A stretch of DNA of 64,000 nucleotides, from assembly GCF_001276515.1 (NCBI RefSeq), contig NZ_LDVZ01000001.1:62001-126000 (forward strand), written 5' to 3'. The translations under genes and the position numbers were made by a program. This DNA is from Haemophilus sp. C1 (GTDB lineage Bacteria > Pseudomonadota > Gammaproteobacteria > Enterobacterales > Pasteurellaceae). Shown here one piece after another: positions 33,503-43,309 of the stretch. Every line of letters begins with the position of its first letter. The first letter of the stretch is position 1. The notes below the pieces were generated by a model. That model ran no database searches. It was not told where the DNA came from and was given only the letters and a program-made list of their open reading frames with translations.

Positions 33503-34087
33503 TTACTTATTCTTGTTTAGATAATTATATACTTCACAAGCTTCTTTTAAGCCATTATTACAGGCTTGCTTAAAAAATTTCTTTGCTTTTACTCTATCTC
33601 GCTTTATCTCAAATCTCTCTGCTTTACTAGAATCTAAATAAATTGTACCTAACTTAGCTTGAGCAGCAGGGTTACCTTGCTCAGCTAATTTTTCATACAA
33701 TTTCATTGCCTCAGAATAATTTGCTGTCATACTCTCATAGATAACAGCTAAATTTAATTGAGCATCTACGTGCCCCTGTTTAGCTGCTTTTTTATACCAT
33801 TTAATACTTTCTGGTAAAACCTTACTTTTATTAGAATCTAAGAGAATCATAGGATCCTTTTGAAACATTAAGTGATACATCAAACCCAAATTAAATTGAG
33901 CTGATACGTTACCTTGTTCAGCCAAAGGCTCCCAAAGTTTCAAAGCTGTTTGGTAGTCTTCTTTTTCAAGGGCTTCAATACCTTGCTGTAATTGCTGTTC
34001 TGTTAAATCAGCCCAAGCAGTAGATTGAAAAGAAAAAATTAAAGTACCTAAAAGTACAGTGGTAAGAAGTGTTTTTGTGAATTTCAT
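33503..34087 (-). CDS. Secreted Sel1-repeat protein
   Basis: The 194-residue protein has a signal peptide (KFTKTLLTTVLLGTLIFSFQSTAWA) and about four Sel1/TPR-like repeats (ALKLWEPLAEQGNVSAQFNLG; SIKWYKKAAKQGHVDAQLNLA; AMKLYEKLAEQGNPAAQAKLG; AKKFFKQACNNGLKEACEVY). Such repeats mediate protein contacts, often in the periplasm. Its signal peptide is nearly the same as that of the Sel1 gene at 34828. A HEPN-like gene lies between them. Partner unknown. Confidence 0.88.
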   Translation of the reverse strand: MKFTKTLLTTVLLGTLIFSFQSTAWADLTEQQLQQGIEALEKEDYQTALKLWEPLAEQGNVSAQFNLGLMYHLMFQKDPMILLDSNKSKVLPESIKWYKKAAKQGHVDAQLNLAVIYESMTANYSEAMKLYEKLAEQGNPAAQAKLGTIYLDSSKAERFEIKRDRVKAKKFFKQACNNGLKEACEVYNYLNKNK

Positions 34088-34135
34088 ATATAACCTTTAA
34101 ATATATTAAAAAATAAATTATTTGGTAAAATATTT

Positions 34136-34165
34136 TATTGGTATCTCTGTAAAGAAATACCAATA
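34136..34165 (-). promoter_or_regulatory. Hairpin upstream of the Sel1 gene
   Basis: Arms TATTGGTAT and ATACCAATA, extended by TCT/AGA, close a GTAA loop. The hairpin at 35201-35228, upstream of the other Sel1 gene, has the same TCTCTGTAAAG top with different outer pairs. Role unknown; possibly a leader structure. Confidence 0.4.
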
Positions 34166-34233
34166 AACTGTAAGAATAAAAATCATTAGGCTCCAAAAAC
34201 GAATTTTATTCAGATAATATTTTCCTGTAGTTA

Positions 34234-34815
34234 TTAAGTTTCCTTTAATCCTTCAAATCCCACCCCTTTTAATAAAATACGAGTAACATTTTTATTAAGA
34301 GATTCAGCTCTTCCTTTAAAGCCTCGCATATCGCCAAAAGGAGTAAAGCCTGCAATAGTTGCTATTTCTTGATTCATTAATCTCGCATATTCAAAACAAT
34401 CAATAATTGCGTCTCGTAAATCATCATCTTTAACTTTTTTACCGTGTACAACACGATCTCGTATGTTTTCAGCTTTTTTAAGCTGTTTACTGATATTTTC
34501 AGGCAATGGACATCCAAAAATATTATTGTAAATTTTTCCAAAATCATTTCGCTTTAAATGATGATAATTAATAATGCTTGTTGCTACTTCTGCTTCAGCC
34601 CCTAAACACTTCACAGATCCGCCATAAAGTAATCTATTTTGTCCTTGTTCAATTTTTAAGAAAAGATAGGCTATGACAATTTCATATTCATAATCATCAT
34701 TAATCAACTTTGGAATATGTCCGAAATATTTTCGAATATTTTCTGGTAAAGCTTGGTATTTAGTTAATATACCCTTATAGCTTTTTACTTCTTTTTTAGT
34801 ATTTTCAATCTTCAT
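34234..34815 (-). CDS. HEPN-like protein of unknown function
   Basis: This 193-residue protein is helical and cytosolic. Near residue 118 it has RDRVVHGKKV, which fits the R-x4-H motif of HEPN RNase-like domains, followed by a helix (DLRDAIIDCFEYARLMNQEI). No partner nucleotidyltransferase (MNT) gene is adjacent, only two Sel1-repeat genes in the same direction. AT content and codon choice look more extreme than in the flanking core genes. HEPN membership is a motif-level guess. Confidence 0.6.
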   Translation of the reverse strand: MKIENTKKEVKSYKGILTKYQALPENIRKYFGHIPKLINDDYEYEIVIAYLFLKIEQGQNRLLYGGSVKCLGAEAEVATSIINYHHLKRNDFGKIYNNIFGCPLPENISKQLKKAENIRDRVVHGKKVKDDDLRDAIIDCFEYARLMNQEIATIAGFTPFGDMRGFKGRAESLNKNVTRILLKGVGFEGLKET

Positions 34816-34827
34816 AAAGAATCTCCA

Positions 34828-35139
34828 CTATTGCAAATGTTTGCAAGCTTTTTGATAACCGTTATCACAAGCCTTACGGAACCATTTGTTAGCAGTAGAA
34901 ATATTACTTTTTACCCCAATTCCTCCGGCATACATAAGACCTAAAAGATATTGGCTATCTGTATGTCCCTGTTTAGCCAAAGGTTGAAGAAGTTTAAGGG
35001 CTGTTTCATAGTCATTTTTTTCAGAGGCTTTAAGAGCTTGTTGAAATTGACTTGTGGTATCTGCCCAAGCAGTAGATTGAAAAGAAAAAATTGAAGTAGC
35101 TAACAATGCGTTAGTGAGAAGTGTTTTTGTCAGTTTCAT
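34828..35139 (-). CDS. Secreted Sel1-repeat protein, short paralogue
   Basis: A 103-residue protein from ATG 35139 (TAGGT upstream; the ATG at 35175 lacks a site). The signal peptide KLTKTLLTNALLATSIFSF, ending AWAD, is almost that of the gene at 33503. Two Sel1-like units follow (ALKLLQPLAKQGHTDSQYLLG; ANKWFRKACDNGYQKACKHL). Both paralogues end with the same ACDNG-type final unit. It lies 12 bp before the HEPN-like gene, so they are probably co-transcribed. Confidence 0.83.
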   Translation of the reverse strand: MKLTKTLLTNALLATSIFSFQSTAWADTTSQFQQALKASEKNDYETALKLLQPLAKQGHTDSQYLLGLMYAGGIGVKSNISTANKWFRKACDNGYQKACKHLQ

Positions 35140-35476
35140 AACATACCTATTAATTAACCTTAATTGAAATACCAAACTTTTTTGTTTAGCAAGATGTTTT
35201 GTTGTTATCTCTGTAAAGAGATAACAACACCCAGTATACTGGGTGCGAAAAGGTTAAAAATTAAACTTTAAATAACTAACAAAATGCTTTTTTCTTATTA
35301 ATATTTAATCATTTAAAATGATAGAAATAGGCTAAAAAACGCACACTGGTTTTAGGAGGATAATTTAGCGAAATTATCAATTTAGAATTTATAGAAAAGA
35401 TAGACTTATCTATCATAATAATGAAAAAAGGACGCTTTTCAGCGTCCTAATTCTTTTTTATCTAAACTTTAAAAAA
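35140..35476. other. Intergenic region with several hairpins, no gene seen
   Basis: The stretch holds a 12-bp-arm hairpin (35201-35228), a CACCCAG/CTGGGTG hairpin (35228-35245), short AT-rich dyads near 35365 and 35405, and the rplT terminator. No convincing reading frame was found. The promoter of the Sel1 cassette must lie here. Confidence 0.5.
35425..35451 (-). terminator. rplT terminator
   Basis: Leftward, GGACGC and GCGTCC pair and are followed by TTTTTT. It ends infC-rpmI-rplT; the stem and flanks recur at 33414-33441. Confidence 0.9.
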
Positions 35477-35833
<357 letters not shown>

Positions 35834-35895
35834 TTAATCTCCTATGTAATATTTTTCTAAAATGAACTAATCGTACGTTTTGCTTAAATAACGGC

Positions 35896-36093
35896 TTATG
35901 CGTATGGTAAGCAAGCTACTACTAAAACTTGGTCTGCTTTCGCAACCATTGATTTATGACGTAAATGACGTTTACGTTTAGTTGTTTTTTTAGTCAAAAT
36001 ATGACGTAAGTGAGATTGTTTACGCTTGAAACCACCAGAAGCAGTTTTTTTGAAGCGCTTCGCTGCGCCGCGTACTGTTTTGATTTTAGGCAT
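35896..36093 (-). CDS. rpmI: 50S ribosomal protein L35
   Basis: The 65-residue protein starts at ATG 36093 (GGAG upstream): [24 protein letters not shown] and the basic [13 protein letters not shown] segment are diagnostic. Longer frames upstream run through the regulatory leader and are not used. It lies between infC and rplT as in E. coli. Confidence 0.98.
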
Positions 36094-36303
36094 TGTTAAA
36101 ATAACTCCGCATTTTTCGTTTAAAACAACATAATCAGGCGAACTTAAAAAGTTACTTGGAAGCACTGATCATTTCCATCATAAGGCAAATTAAATTGCCT
36201 TTTCAAAAGCAGTTAGGCTGCGTAGTGTGCCCAACATGCAGTTGTCTTTTCATTTAAGTCAAACTTAAACAAAAAGATTTGCTGAGAAATCTCAGCAAAA
36301 TTC
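36094..36303 (-). promoter_or_regulatory. infC-rpmI intergenic leader, probable L20 control region
   Basis: About 210 bp separate infC from rpmI. A hairpin TTTGCTGAG/CTCAGCAAA (36278-36299) followed by TCTTTTT just after infC looks like a partial terminator. In E. coli this interval holds the structures bound by L20; the specific pseudoknot could not be confirmed by eye. Confidence 0.5.
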
Positions 36304-36849
36304 TTATTTTTTCTTCGGTGCTAACACCATTACAGCCTGACGACCTTCTAATTTACCCGGCGCAGATTCAATCACAGAAATTTCAGCTAAATCATTTTTA
36401 ACGCGCTCTAACACATCAAAACCAATGTCTTGATGAGCCATTTCACGACCACGGAAACGCACGGTAATTTTTGCTTTGTCACCGTCTTCTAAGAAACGGA
36501 TTAAGCTGCGTAATTTAACTTGATAGTCACCTTCGTCTGTGCCCGGGCGGAATTTAATTTCCTTCACTTGCACAACTTTTTGTTTTTTCTTTTGTTCTTT
36601 AGCGGTTTTACTTTTTTCGTAAAGGAATTTACCGTAGTTCATAATGCGGCAAACCGGCGGCTCTGCATTTGGGCTAATTTCAACAAGATCAAGCTCTGCT
36701 TGCTCTGCCATTTCTAGGGCTTGTTGAATAGAAACAATTCCTGCTTGTTCACCATCTTGGTTAATTAAACGAACTTCTTTTACACGAATCTCTTCATTGA
36801 TACGGTTTGGGCGATTTACTGCCGGCACTTTTTTTACGGTTTTAATAAT
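36304..36849 (-). CDS. infC: Translation initiation factor IF-3
   Basis: The protein reads [19 protein letters not shown] from an ATT codon; the only nearer start, GTG at 36828, lacks a ribosome site and the conserved N-terminus. AAGGA lies 5 bases before the ATT at 36849. An AUU start is the known device by which IF-3 limits its own synthesis in E. coli. Length from ATT is 181 residues. The two IF-3 domains and linker ([21 protein letters not shown]) are intact. Confidence 0.95.
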   Translation of the reverse strand: MIKTVKKVPAVNRPNRINEEIRVKEVRLINQDGEQAGIVSIQQALEMAEQAELDLVEISPNAEPPVCRIMNYGKFLYEKSKTAKEQKKKQKVVQVKEIKFRPGTDEGDYQVKLRSLIRFLEDGDKAKITVRFRGREMAHQDIGFDVLERVKNDLAEISVIESAPGKLEGRQAVMVLAPKKK

Positions 36850-36978
36850 CGTATTCCTTCTATTGGTTAATAGTAAAAATCTTTTCGCTAAAAATAAAAG
36901 ATTTCAAATTTGTTGCCCGTAAGGAACGAGCAAAATCCCACGAATTCTATAGTATTCACACCACTTATGCAACAAAAT

Positions 36979-37791
36979 TTAGCCTCTAAGGGAAATTTCT
37001 ACGCTTAAACTTTCGCCAAATTTAAGCAAGTGATGAATACGTGCAGTTTCTAAGCACAACATCGTTTGATAGCCTGTTTCAGTCATTCCACTCGTTTTCT
37101 TGTGCCAAGGATTCCAAAGGACAAATTGGCTTGCATTATGATGATGCAGTGCAATCGTACGATTGAAACTTTTATCTACGATTTGATTCTGCATTTTTTC
37201 TGCGGAATAAATGCAATCAACATTTTCAGAAATGTGACACGGTGACGGAACGTTTTCTTGTTGTTGGTTTAAGCTATTAAAACAAGTTTCAGGTAAACCC
37301 TGTACTTCCACTTGATTAATATCCCCAATATTGAAATAGGTATGCAATGCGGCTTGTGCAGGTTCTTCGCCATAATGTGTGAAAGTTAAATGACATTTGT
37401 CTGTAAATACCATTACAATTTTAGCTTCGATAATATTTAAATCAGAAAATAACTCAAATTCTAACCGCACTTTATGTGATGAAATATCGTAATGACTCAA
37501 CTGCCATAAGCGAATACGAGCTGTGCCGTGTGCAGGTTGTTTTACGCCACCAAACCAAGGATAACAAATCGGTACACCACCACGAATAGCATTGCCATTT
37601 TCGAATGGTTCTACTTCACTTAACCATAATACATCTTGCTTCGCATTTTGCGGTTTCCAACTTATAAGCTGTGCCCCCTGTAAGGAAATTTTTGCTGTTC
37701 CAATCGCATGTTTCAAGTGAAGAACTGGGATGTTGTTATGTTGAACAAGGTGAAGCTCTGGTGTCAGTGTTTTTAGTAATGTTGTTTTCAT
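36979..37791 (-). CDS. D-hexose-6-phosphate mutarotase (YeaD-like)
   Basis: The 270-residue protein fits the aldose-1-epimerase superfamily: LQGAQLISWKP, NAIRGGVPICYPWFGG, HTYFNIGDI (catalytic His) and the MLCLETARI end, where the Glu is the base. It equilibrates alpha and beta anomers of hexose-6-phosphates. It lies downstream of the sulfatase operon in the same direction but after a hairpin, so co-regulation is uncertain. Confidence 0.9.
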   Translation of the reverse strand: MKTTLLKTLTPELHLVQHNNIPVLHLKHAIGTAKISLQGAQLISWKPQNAKQDVLWLSEVEPFENGNAIRGGVPICYPWFGGVKQPAHGTARIRLWQLSHYDISSHKVRLEFELFSDLNIIEAKIVMVFTDKCHLTFTHYGEEPAQAALHTYFNIGDINQVEVQGLPETCFNSLNQQQENVPSPCHISENVDCIYSAEKMQNQIVDKSFNRTIALHHHNASQFVLWNPWHKKTSGMTETGYQTMLCLETARIHHLLKFGESLSVEISLRG

Positions 37792-37875
37792 GTTTATTCC
37801 TGTGGTTTTAAAAGATAAATAAGGTTCAGAGATAACAAAGGGCGTATCAAATACGCCCTTAATCTACGACTTTGG

Positions 37876-39321
37876 TTAAATTTCGTCAATAATTCGATAA
37901 ACCCAATTTTCCAGTGGGTCATTCAGACGTTTCATCTCAGCATGCATTTCTTCTAGCATTTCTTTTTTAATGCTGTTGTATTGCGGATCATAAAACAAAT
38001 TGTGCATTTCTTCAGGATCATTACGTATGTCATAAAGTTCACACACATCGGTCGCATTAAATACGAGTTTGTAATCTTTACGACGCCACATACGTTGTTC
38101 AAAATACACAAAATGCCCCGCAAGCTGACCAAGCACACCTTTTCGTTGGTTATCTTGGTGTTGGCGTATAATCGGGAGAATACTCTGCCCTTCAAAACTT
38201 TCTGGCACTTTTTGATTGGCTAAATCGAACACTGTTGAAGTTAAATCGTGAAGATAAACAAGGTTATCATCTTCTTGATTTACACGATTAGAGTTTGGAT
38301 CTTTGATAATCATCGGAATGTTGTAGGTGGTATCAAACATAAACTCCCCTTTTTCAATCATTCGATGTGCGCCCATTGCATCGCCGTGATCTGCCGTAGC
38401 CACCAAGAAAGTGCGGTCATAAATTCCGCGTTTTTGAAGATAATCGAATAATTCACCGATCGCATCATCAATTAAGGTAATATAACCCCAGAATTTTGTA
38501 ATGACTTCTTTCCAATGATCTTCGCTCGCCTCCCACATTCCCCACATTTTTGAAATTGTGCGGAAATGACCTGGTTTGCCCTCTAACGGTGTAAAGAAAC
38601 TCTTATCAAGCACCACATCTTCTTTTCGATACATTGAATAATAAGGTTCTGGCACGATACAAGGCGTGTGTGGCCCCCAGAAGTTTATCCATGCAAAGAA
38701 TGGTTTGCCTTCATCTAATGATTCTTGAATATATTTTTTCGCTTCATCAATGATGAAATAAGGGATGGTTTGATCTCTTGTGCCTGAGAGTAAACCGCAA
38801 AGTTCTTGTACCCGTAAATGCGGGTTATCACCAAAGTAGGCACGGCTTACTTCTGGGATTTCATACCCCTTTTCTTCTAACCATTCTTTATAACGATTAG
38901 AATGTGTTGGTGGTTGGTTGAAGACTAAATTTTTATATACTCCACTACCGGGATAGCCATAACCATCAAAGTTATGGCCTTTAATCCCGTAATCTTCGGG
39001 TACGGATTTCGTGCCTACGTGCCATTTCCCTACAACATAAGTGTTATAGCCAGCCAATTTACCGATATTCGGTTTTTCTTGGCTAATTTCACCTGTACCG
39101 CCTTTTTCCCCATTTTTAATAATGCCGTGAGAAGACGGCATTAATCCGGTAAAAAGTGAAGTGCGTGCAGGACCGCAAACAGACGCTGGAGTGAAGGCGT
39201 TATTAAAGCGAACGCCATCTTTTGCCAAACGATCTAAATTCGGGGTTTTTACAATTTGGTGACCATAAGGCCCCAACATATCTTTACGAATTTGATCCAG
39301 TAGAATATAAATAATGTTCAT
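37876..39321 (-). CDS. Cys-type sulfatase
   Basis: The 481-residue protein is an alkaline-phosphatase-superfamily sulfatase: metal motif near residue 9 (LDQIRKDMLG), the CxPxR motif Cys49-Gly-Pro-Ala-Arg53, whose Cys must become formylglycine, KWHVG, and late ATADHGDAMG. There is no signal peptide, so it acts in the cytoplasm on a sulfated sugar brought in by the next gene. The required maturase is not in the window. It overlaps the symporter gene by 1 bp. Confidence 0.9.
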   Translation of the reverse strand: MNIIYILLDQIRKDMLGPYGHQIVKTPNLDRLAKDGVRFNNAFTPASVCGPARTSLFTGLMPSSHGIIKNGEKGGTGEISQEKPNIGKLAGYNTYVVGKWHVGTKSVPEDYGIKGHNFDGYGYPGSGVYKNLVFNQPPTHSNRYKEWLEEKGYEIPEVSRAYFGDNPHLRVQELCGLLSGTRDQTIPYFIIDEAKKYIQESLDEGKPFFAWINFWGPHTPCIVPEPYYSMYRKEDVVLDKSFFTPLEGKPGHFRTISKMWGMWEASEDHWKEVITKFWGYITLIDDAIGELFDYLQKRGIYDRTFLVATADHGDAMGAHRMIEKGEFMFDTTYNIPMIIKDPNSNRVNQEDDNLVYLHDLTSTVFDLANQKVPESFEGQSILPIIRQHQDNQRKGVLGQLAGHFVYFEQRMWRRKDYKLVFNATDVCELYDIRNDPEEMHNLFYDPQYNSIKKEMLEEMHAEMKRLNDPLENWVYRIIDEI

Positions 39322-41000
39322 TATTTAGCCTCTTTATCTCGTACAACAAATAACACGATAATTTGTAACACCGCCCATACGCCAAGCACCATTGATGGAT
39401 TGCCGGATTCTGATGCCATACCAAGTGGTGAAAGGAAAGTGTAAAGCGCAAGTAAACCTAAGATTAAAGACACGCTGGTTACTTTTAAGTATTTCCAGTT
39501 AGTTAAATCTACGTTACCTAAGTTTTCTTTGTTTTCAATGTAAGGTTCACGGCGTAAGAATTGTCCTAAGATGAGCATTAATACGACATCAAATACGAAT
39601 AATCCTCCCATAACATAAACAAAGTTGATTTTGACATTAAACACCCAAACGATGCAGAAGTACAAGATAACGTGAGTAAGTAAAGCAATACGTGCCGCTT
39701 TGCCAGATACAGTTTTGTTAAACATACCTACGGCAAATAAAGCAACTATTGGAATATTCACAAATCCTGCGAAACGTTTAGTGATTAAGAAAATACCATC
39801 TGTACCAAACATGAGTAACGGAGCGAAAATCATAGTGACAATTGCCATAATGGTAGAAACTTTTTTCGCGTAAGAAATTAATTCTTCTTCTGACCGCACT
39901 TTTTTGCTGATAGAAGGTAATAAATCTTTACAGTAAATGGTTGCTGCTGAATTTAAGAATGAGTTAAAGGTACTTAAAATTGCGCCAAATAATGCTGCAA
40001 TAAAGAAACCTTGTAACCAAGTTGGTAATACTTTGTTTACTAATAATGGATAAGAGGCATCAATTGGATTTACGCCTTCACCTAAAATATGGAAACTCAA
40101 TAAACCTGGAAGGTTTAAAATAATCGGCAAAGTTAATAAGAATAATGCCGCAATCAAAATCCCTTTTTGACCAGATTTTAAGTCTTTCGCACCTAAGCAA
40201 CGTTGTACGATAGCTTGGTTGGTTGTCCAATAGAAAAAGTGAACAACCATAATCCCTGTGAAAATAGTTGGCCAAGGTGTGGCATCTGTTTCGCTACCAA
40301 TCGCATTCCATTTTTCAATGTGCGTTGTTGTGATTGTGTGTAAACCTTCGGAGAAACTGCCATCGCCTAAATACATCAAGGCAAAGAATGGGACAAGCAA
40401 TGCGCCAATGACTAAAATCACCGCATTGATCGTGTCTGATACCGCCACTGCTTTCAAACCACCAAAAATCGCATAAATAGCCCCTACAACACCAATGGCA
40501 ATAACCGTGTAAGTTATGGCTGCCCCATAGCTTAAGCCAAATGCAGTTTCTAAGTTAAAGATTTTATTGAAGGCGATTGCACCAGTGTAAAGTGCGGTTG
40601 GAATTACGATGAAAAGATAAAATACCAAGAATAATGCTGACATAATCAAACGTGTTTGACGGTCAAAACGGCTTTCAAAAAACTCTGGCACAGTGGTGTA
40701 ACCGTTACGCAAATATTTCGGCAGCATATAAAGCGCCAAGAAACAAAGCGGAATAACCGTTGGAACTGTCCAAGCAATCACGGAGAAATTGCCTTTATAG
40801 GACACCGCATTGACACCGATAAGTTGTTCCGTTGAAAGCGATGTGAGTACCATTGAGCAACCAATCACCAAACCGCTTAATCCACGACCTGCCAAAAAAT
40901 ATCCTTTTGAAGATTTTAAATCATCCCCTTTTGTTTTTAACCAAGAAATATAAGCAACCACACCGGTTACAATGAGGAAGCTGAGTATCGTCATGAGCAT
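39321..41000 (-). CDS. Sodium/solute symporter (SSS/SLC5 family)
   Basis: The 559-residue protein has about 14 membrane helices and SSS-family marks: the unwound first helix region, [30 protein letters not shown], the [11 protein letters not shown] segment, and the [16 protein letters not shown] motif. Substrates in this family are sugars, sialic acid, amino acids or vitamins. Coupling to a cytosolic sulfatase suggests uptake of a sulfated sugar. A good GGGAGG site precedes it and a CRP site lies about 85 bp upstream. Confidence 0.9.
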   Translation of the reverse strand: MLMTILSFLIVTGVVAYISWLKTKGDDLKSSKGYFLAGRGLSGLVIGCSMVLTSLSTEQLIGVNAVSYKGNFSVIAWTVPTVIPLCFLALYMLPKYLRNGYTTVPEFFESRFDRQTRLIMSALFLVFYLFIVIPTALYTGAIAFNKIFNLETAFGLSYGAAITYTVIAIGVVGAIYAIFGGLKAVAVSDTINAVILVIGALLVPFFALMYLGDGSFSEGLHTITTTHIEKWNAIGSETDATPWPTIFTGIMVVHFFYWTTNQAIVQRCLGAKDLKSGQKGILIAALFLLTLPIILNLPGLLSFHILGEGVNPIDASYPLLVNKVLPTWLQGFFIAALFGAILSTFNSFLNSAATIYCKDLLPSISKKVRSEEELISYAKKVSTIMAIVTMIFAPLLMFGTDGIFLITKRFAGFVNIPIVALFAVGMFNKTVSGKAARIALLTHVILYFCIVWVFNVKINFVYVMGGLFVFDVVLMLILGQFLRREPYIENKENLGNVDLTNWKYLKVTSVSLILGLLALYTFLSPLGMASESGNPSMVLGVWAVLQIIVLFVVRDKEAK

Positions 41001-41084
41001 ATGTTGTCCTCCCTATATCGATCAACATAGCGTAAAGATAATATAACGCTCTCTAAAGAGTTATGATAATTGTCATATTAAGAT

Positions 41085-41100
41085 TGTGAGGTGGATCACA
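41085..41100 (-). promoter_or_regulatory. CRP site upstream of the symporter-sulfatase operon
   Basis: TGTGAGGTGGATCACA is a perfect TGTGA-N6-TCACA match, predicting activation when preferred sugars are scarce. Confidence 0.75.
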
Positions 41101-41194
41101 GAAATAATAATTGAAGATAAATTCAATGGTTTTTATCTTCTGGCAGTTAAAAAAATGTGGTCAAAAAAACCATAAAATTATGACTGCACTTTGA

Positions 41195-43245
41195 TTAGAA
41201 TCCTATTCGTCTTGTTGTTGCAGAAAACGCTGGTTTCACTTCACATTCACCTTGTAATGCGTTCAGCCAATCTTGAACCTTTTGAAAAGGGGAAAATTGG
41301 TGACGACGAGCCACCGCAGCAAAATCACCAGGTGTCAGCAAATTAAGCGATTCAATCTGACTTAAATCCTCTTCTGATAACAACGGCAACCCTAAAATTT
41401 CCGCTTGTTGTTTAGCAAAATCTAAACGTTGTTTGAGCGTTAAATAATCAAACTTCAATTTTAAATCAAAACGGCGTAAGTCTGCTGGATCAAGCACCTC
41501 AATTAGATTTGTTGATACCACCATCAGCCCTTCAAAGCGTTCAATTTGTGTCAACATTTCATTCACTTGTGAACGCTCCCAGCTTCGATTTGCACCCTCT
41601 CGAGAAAATAAGAACGTATCCACTTCATCTAACACCAATAACGCATTATCAGCTTTCGCTTGTTCAAAGGCTTGAGCAATATTTTGTTCTGTCCCGCCCA
41701 CATAAGGATTAAGTAAATCTGAGCCTTGTTTTAACAACAGAGGCATATCCAACTGTTCTGCAAGCCATGCTGCCCAAGCAGTTTTTCCTGTTCCCAGCGG
41801 GCCATAGCAACAAATTCGCCCTTTTTCGACCGTTTTAACCCTTCACTAATACGATGAATATTGTCATTACAAGCCACATAATCCAAGTTATAGTCGGCTT
41901 TGCCTAAAACAAGCGGTTCGATTTTCGGTTTATTTTGCGATTTTAATGTTTGATTAAACATCATGAGCAACGTCTCCGCAAAATTTGATGTATTGAGTTC
42001 CTTTGCCACCCGAATTGTGCGACTTAAAATCGCCGGCGTTAATGACCGCACTTTAGCAAAATGCTGTACATAGGCTGGACTTAATTTTCCCTCAGTCAGT
42101 TGCGTAATCAGTGCCGACTTATTTTTTAACGGTAAATCTGGCATTTCTAAAATAAGATCAAAGCGGCGTAAAAAAGCAGGATCTATGCCAGAAACCGAAT
42201 TCGATAACCAAATCATCGGCACGTTATTATTCTCCAGTAACTGATTTGTCCATGCTTTATTTTTTTGTGCAACAGAACGCTCCATGAGCGAGCCGTTAAA
42301 CACATCTTCAATTTCATCAAAAATTAAAAGCGCCTGCTTCCCGTTCAATAACGTTTGAGCAAGACGGCTGTAATTCAGGCGTTGCTCTGCCTTCACAACA
42401 TCTCCGTCAGAATCCATATAAGTAATGTTATACACCGAAATCCCTAATGCCTGTGCAAGCAACCCAGCAAATTCGGTTTTACTGGTGTCCGGCACACCAT
42501 AAATTAAAAGATTCACGCCTTTCCGATAATGTTTTAGTGCCTGTTGCAAATAGGTCAACATCATCTCTTTCATGCCGGCAATATGGGTAAAATCATCCAG
42601 TTGCAAACTTGGCACTTGAGCGGCTTCCGTACAAGATTTTAATAGGACGTTTTCGTTTAATGGTTGTGTCACAAATTCATCAAAATCTAAGGTTTCGCCC
42701 CAATCTAAATAATCATGCACACTATCGGGACGATAATCGCGATCAATCAGGCCATAAGCATCGAGTTTACCGCCTTTCTTTAAGGCAGATAGAATCTGAT
42801 TTTTCGGTTGTTTAAGTAAATCCGCCATGATCGCCGCCGTTCTTTGTAAATCCGATTTCGGCAAGTAGCCAAACAAATCTCGCATAGCTCCTTCACTGCG
42901 TAAATGCATGGCAAAGCGGAGAAGTTCCTGTTCAACGGGATTCAGTTGCAAAAATTCTGCCAACGTTGCCAAATTTTCATACGCCTGTTTCCATAACTCC
43001 GGTAAAAGTGCGGTGGATTTTTGAAGTGTTTTATAACGCGCTTTTAAAAGCTGACGAGCAACTGCGCGTAAATTTTTATCATTCTCTAATTCTTCTGGCA
43101 GTCCAAACGCACTAGCAATTTCATCGCTTCGCCAACTACTCTCCCGAAATACTTCGGAAAAACCTTTATGCTCAAATAAAATTTTGAGCATCATATTTTC
43201 AGTATAAGAAGACACTGTTGGTAGATTTAATTTATATTCGGACAT
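41195..43245 (-). pseudogene. Tandem AAA ATPase with one frameshift
   Basis: The reading frame from ATG 43245 has an N-terminal helical part, a first AAA domain (Walker A-like GVPDTSKTE, Walker B ALLIFDEIEDVF, LRRFDLILEMP) and shifts frame at about 41808-41812. Beyond the shift the -1 frame reads CYGPLGTGKTAWAAWLAEQ (a perfect Walker A), LLVLDEVDTFLF and DLRRFDLKLKF. Adding one base restores a 683-residue protein with two AAA domains. The first Walker A is degenerate. It may be a recent null allele or a sequencing error; the rest of the gene is undamaged. Confidence 0.88.
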
Positions 43246-43247
43246 AA

Positions 43248-43282
43248 AAAATACTCCTTACTGGGTTAGTAAGGAGTATTTT
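43248..43282 (-). promoter_or_regulatory. 15-bp perfect hairpin covering the ribosome site of the AAA gene
   Basis: Arms 43248-43262 and 43268-43282 are perfectly complementary around a 5-base loop. On the - strand the 3' arm holds the AAGGAG ribosome site and is followed by six T and the ATG at 43245. It can act as a terminator for the gene before it, or hide the ribosome site. Confidence 0.7.
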
Positions 43283-43309
43283 AGTGAGAGGTGCGACAAA
43301 AGGTGTCGT
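43278..43309 (-). promoter_or_regulatory. Island promoter A with 17-bp palindrome
   Basis: Leftward: ACGACACCTTTTGTCGC (43309-43293), 9 bp, then TAAAAT (43283-43278). It precedes the AAA gene. The same element with the same spacing occurs at promoters B and C of the island. Confidence 0.72.
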
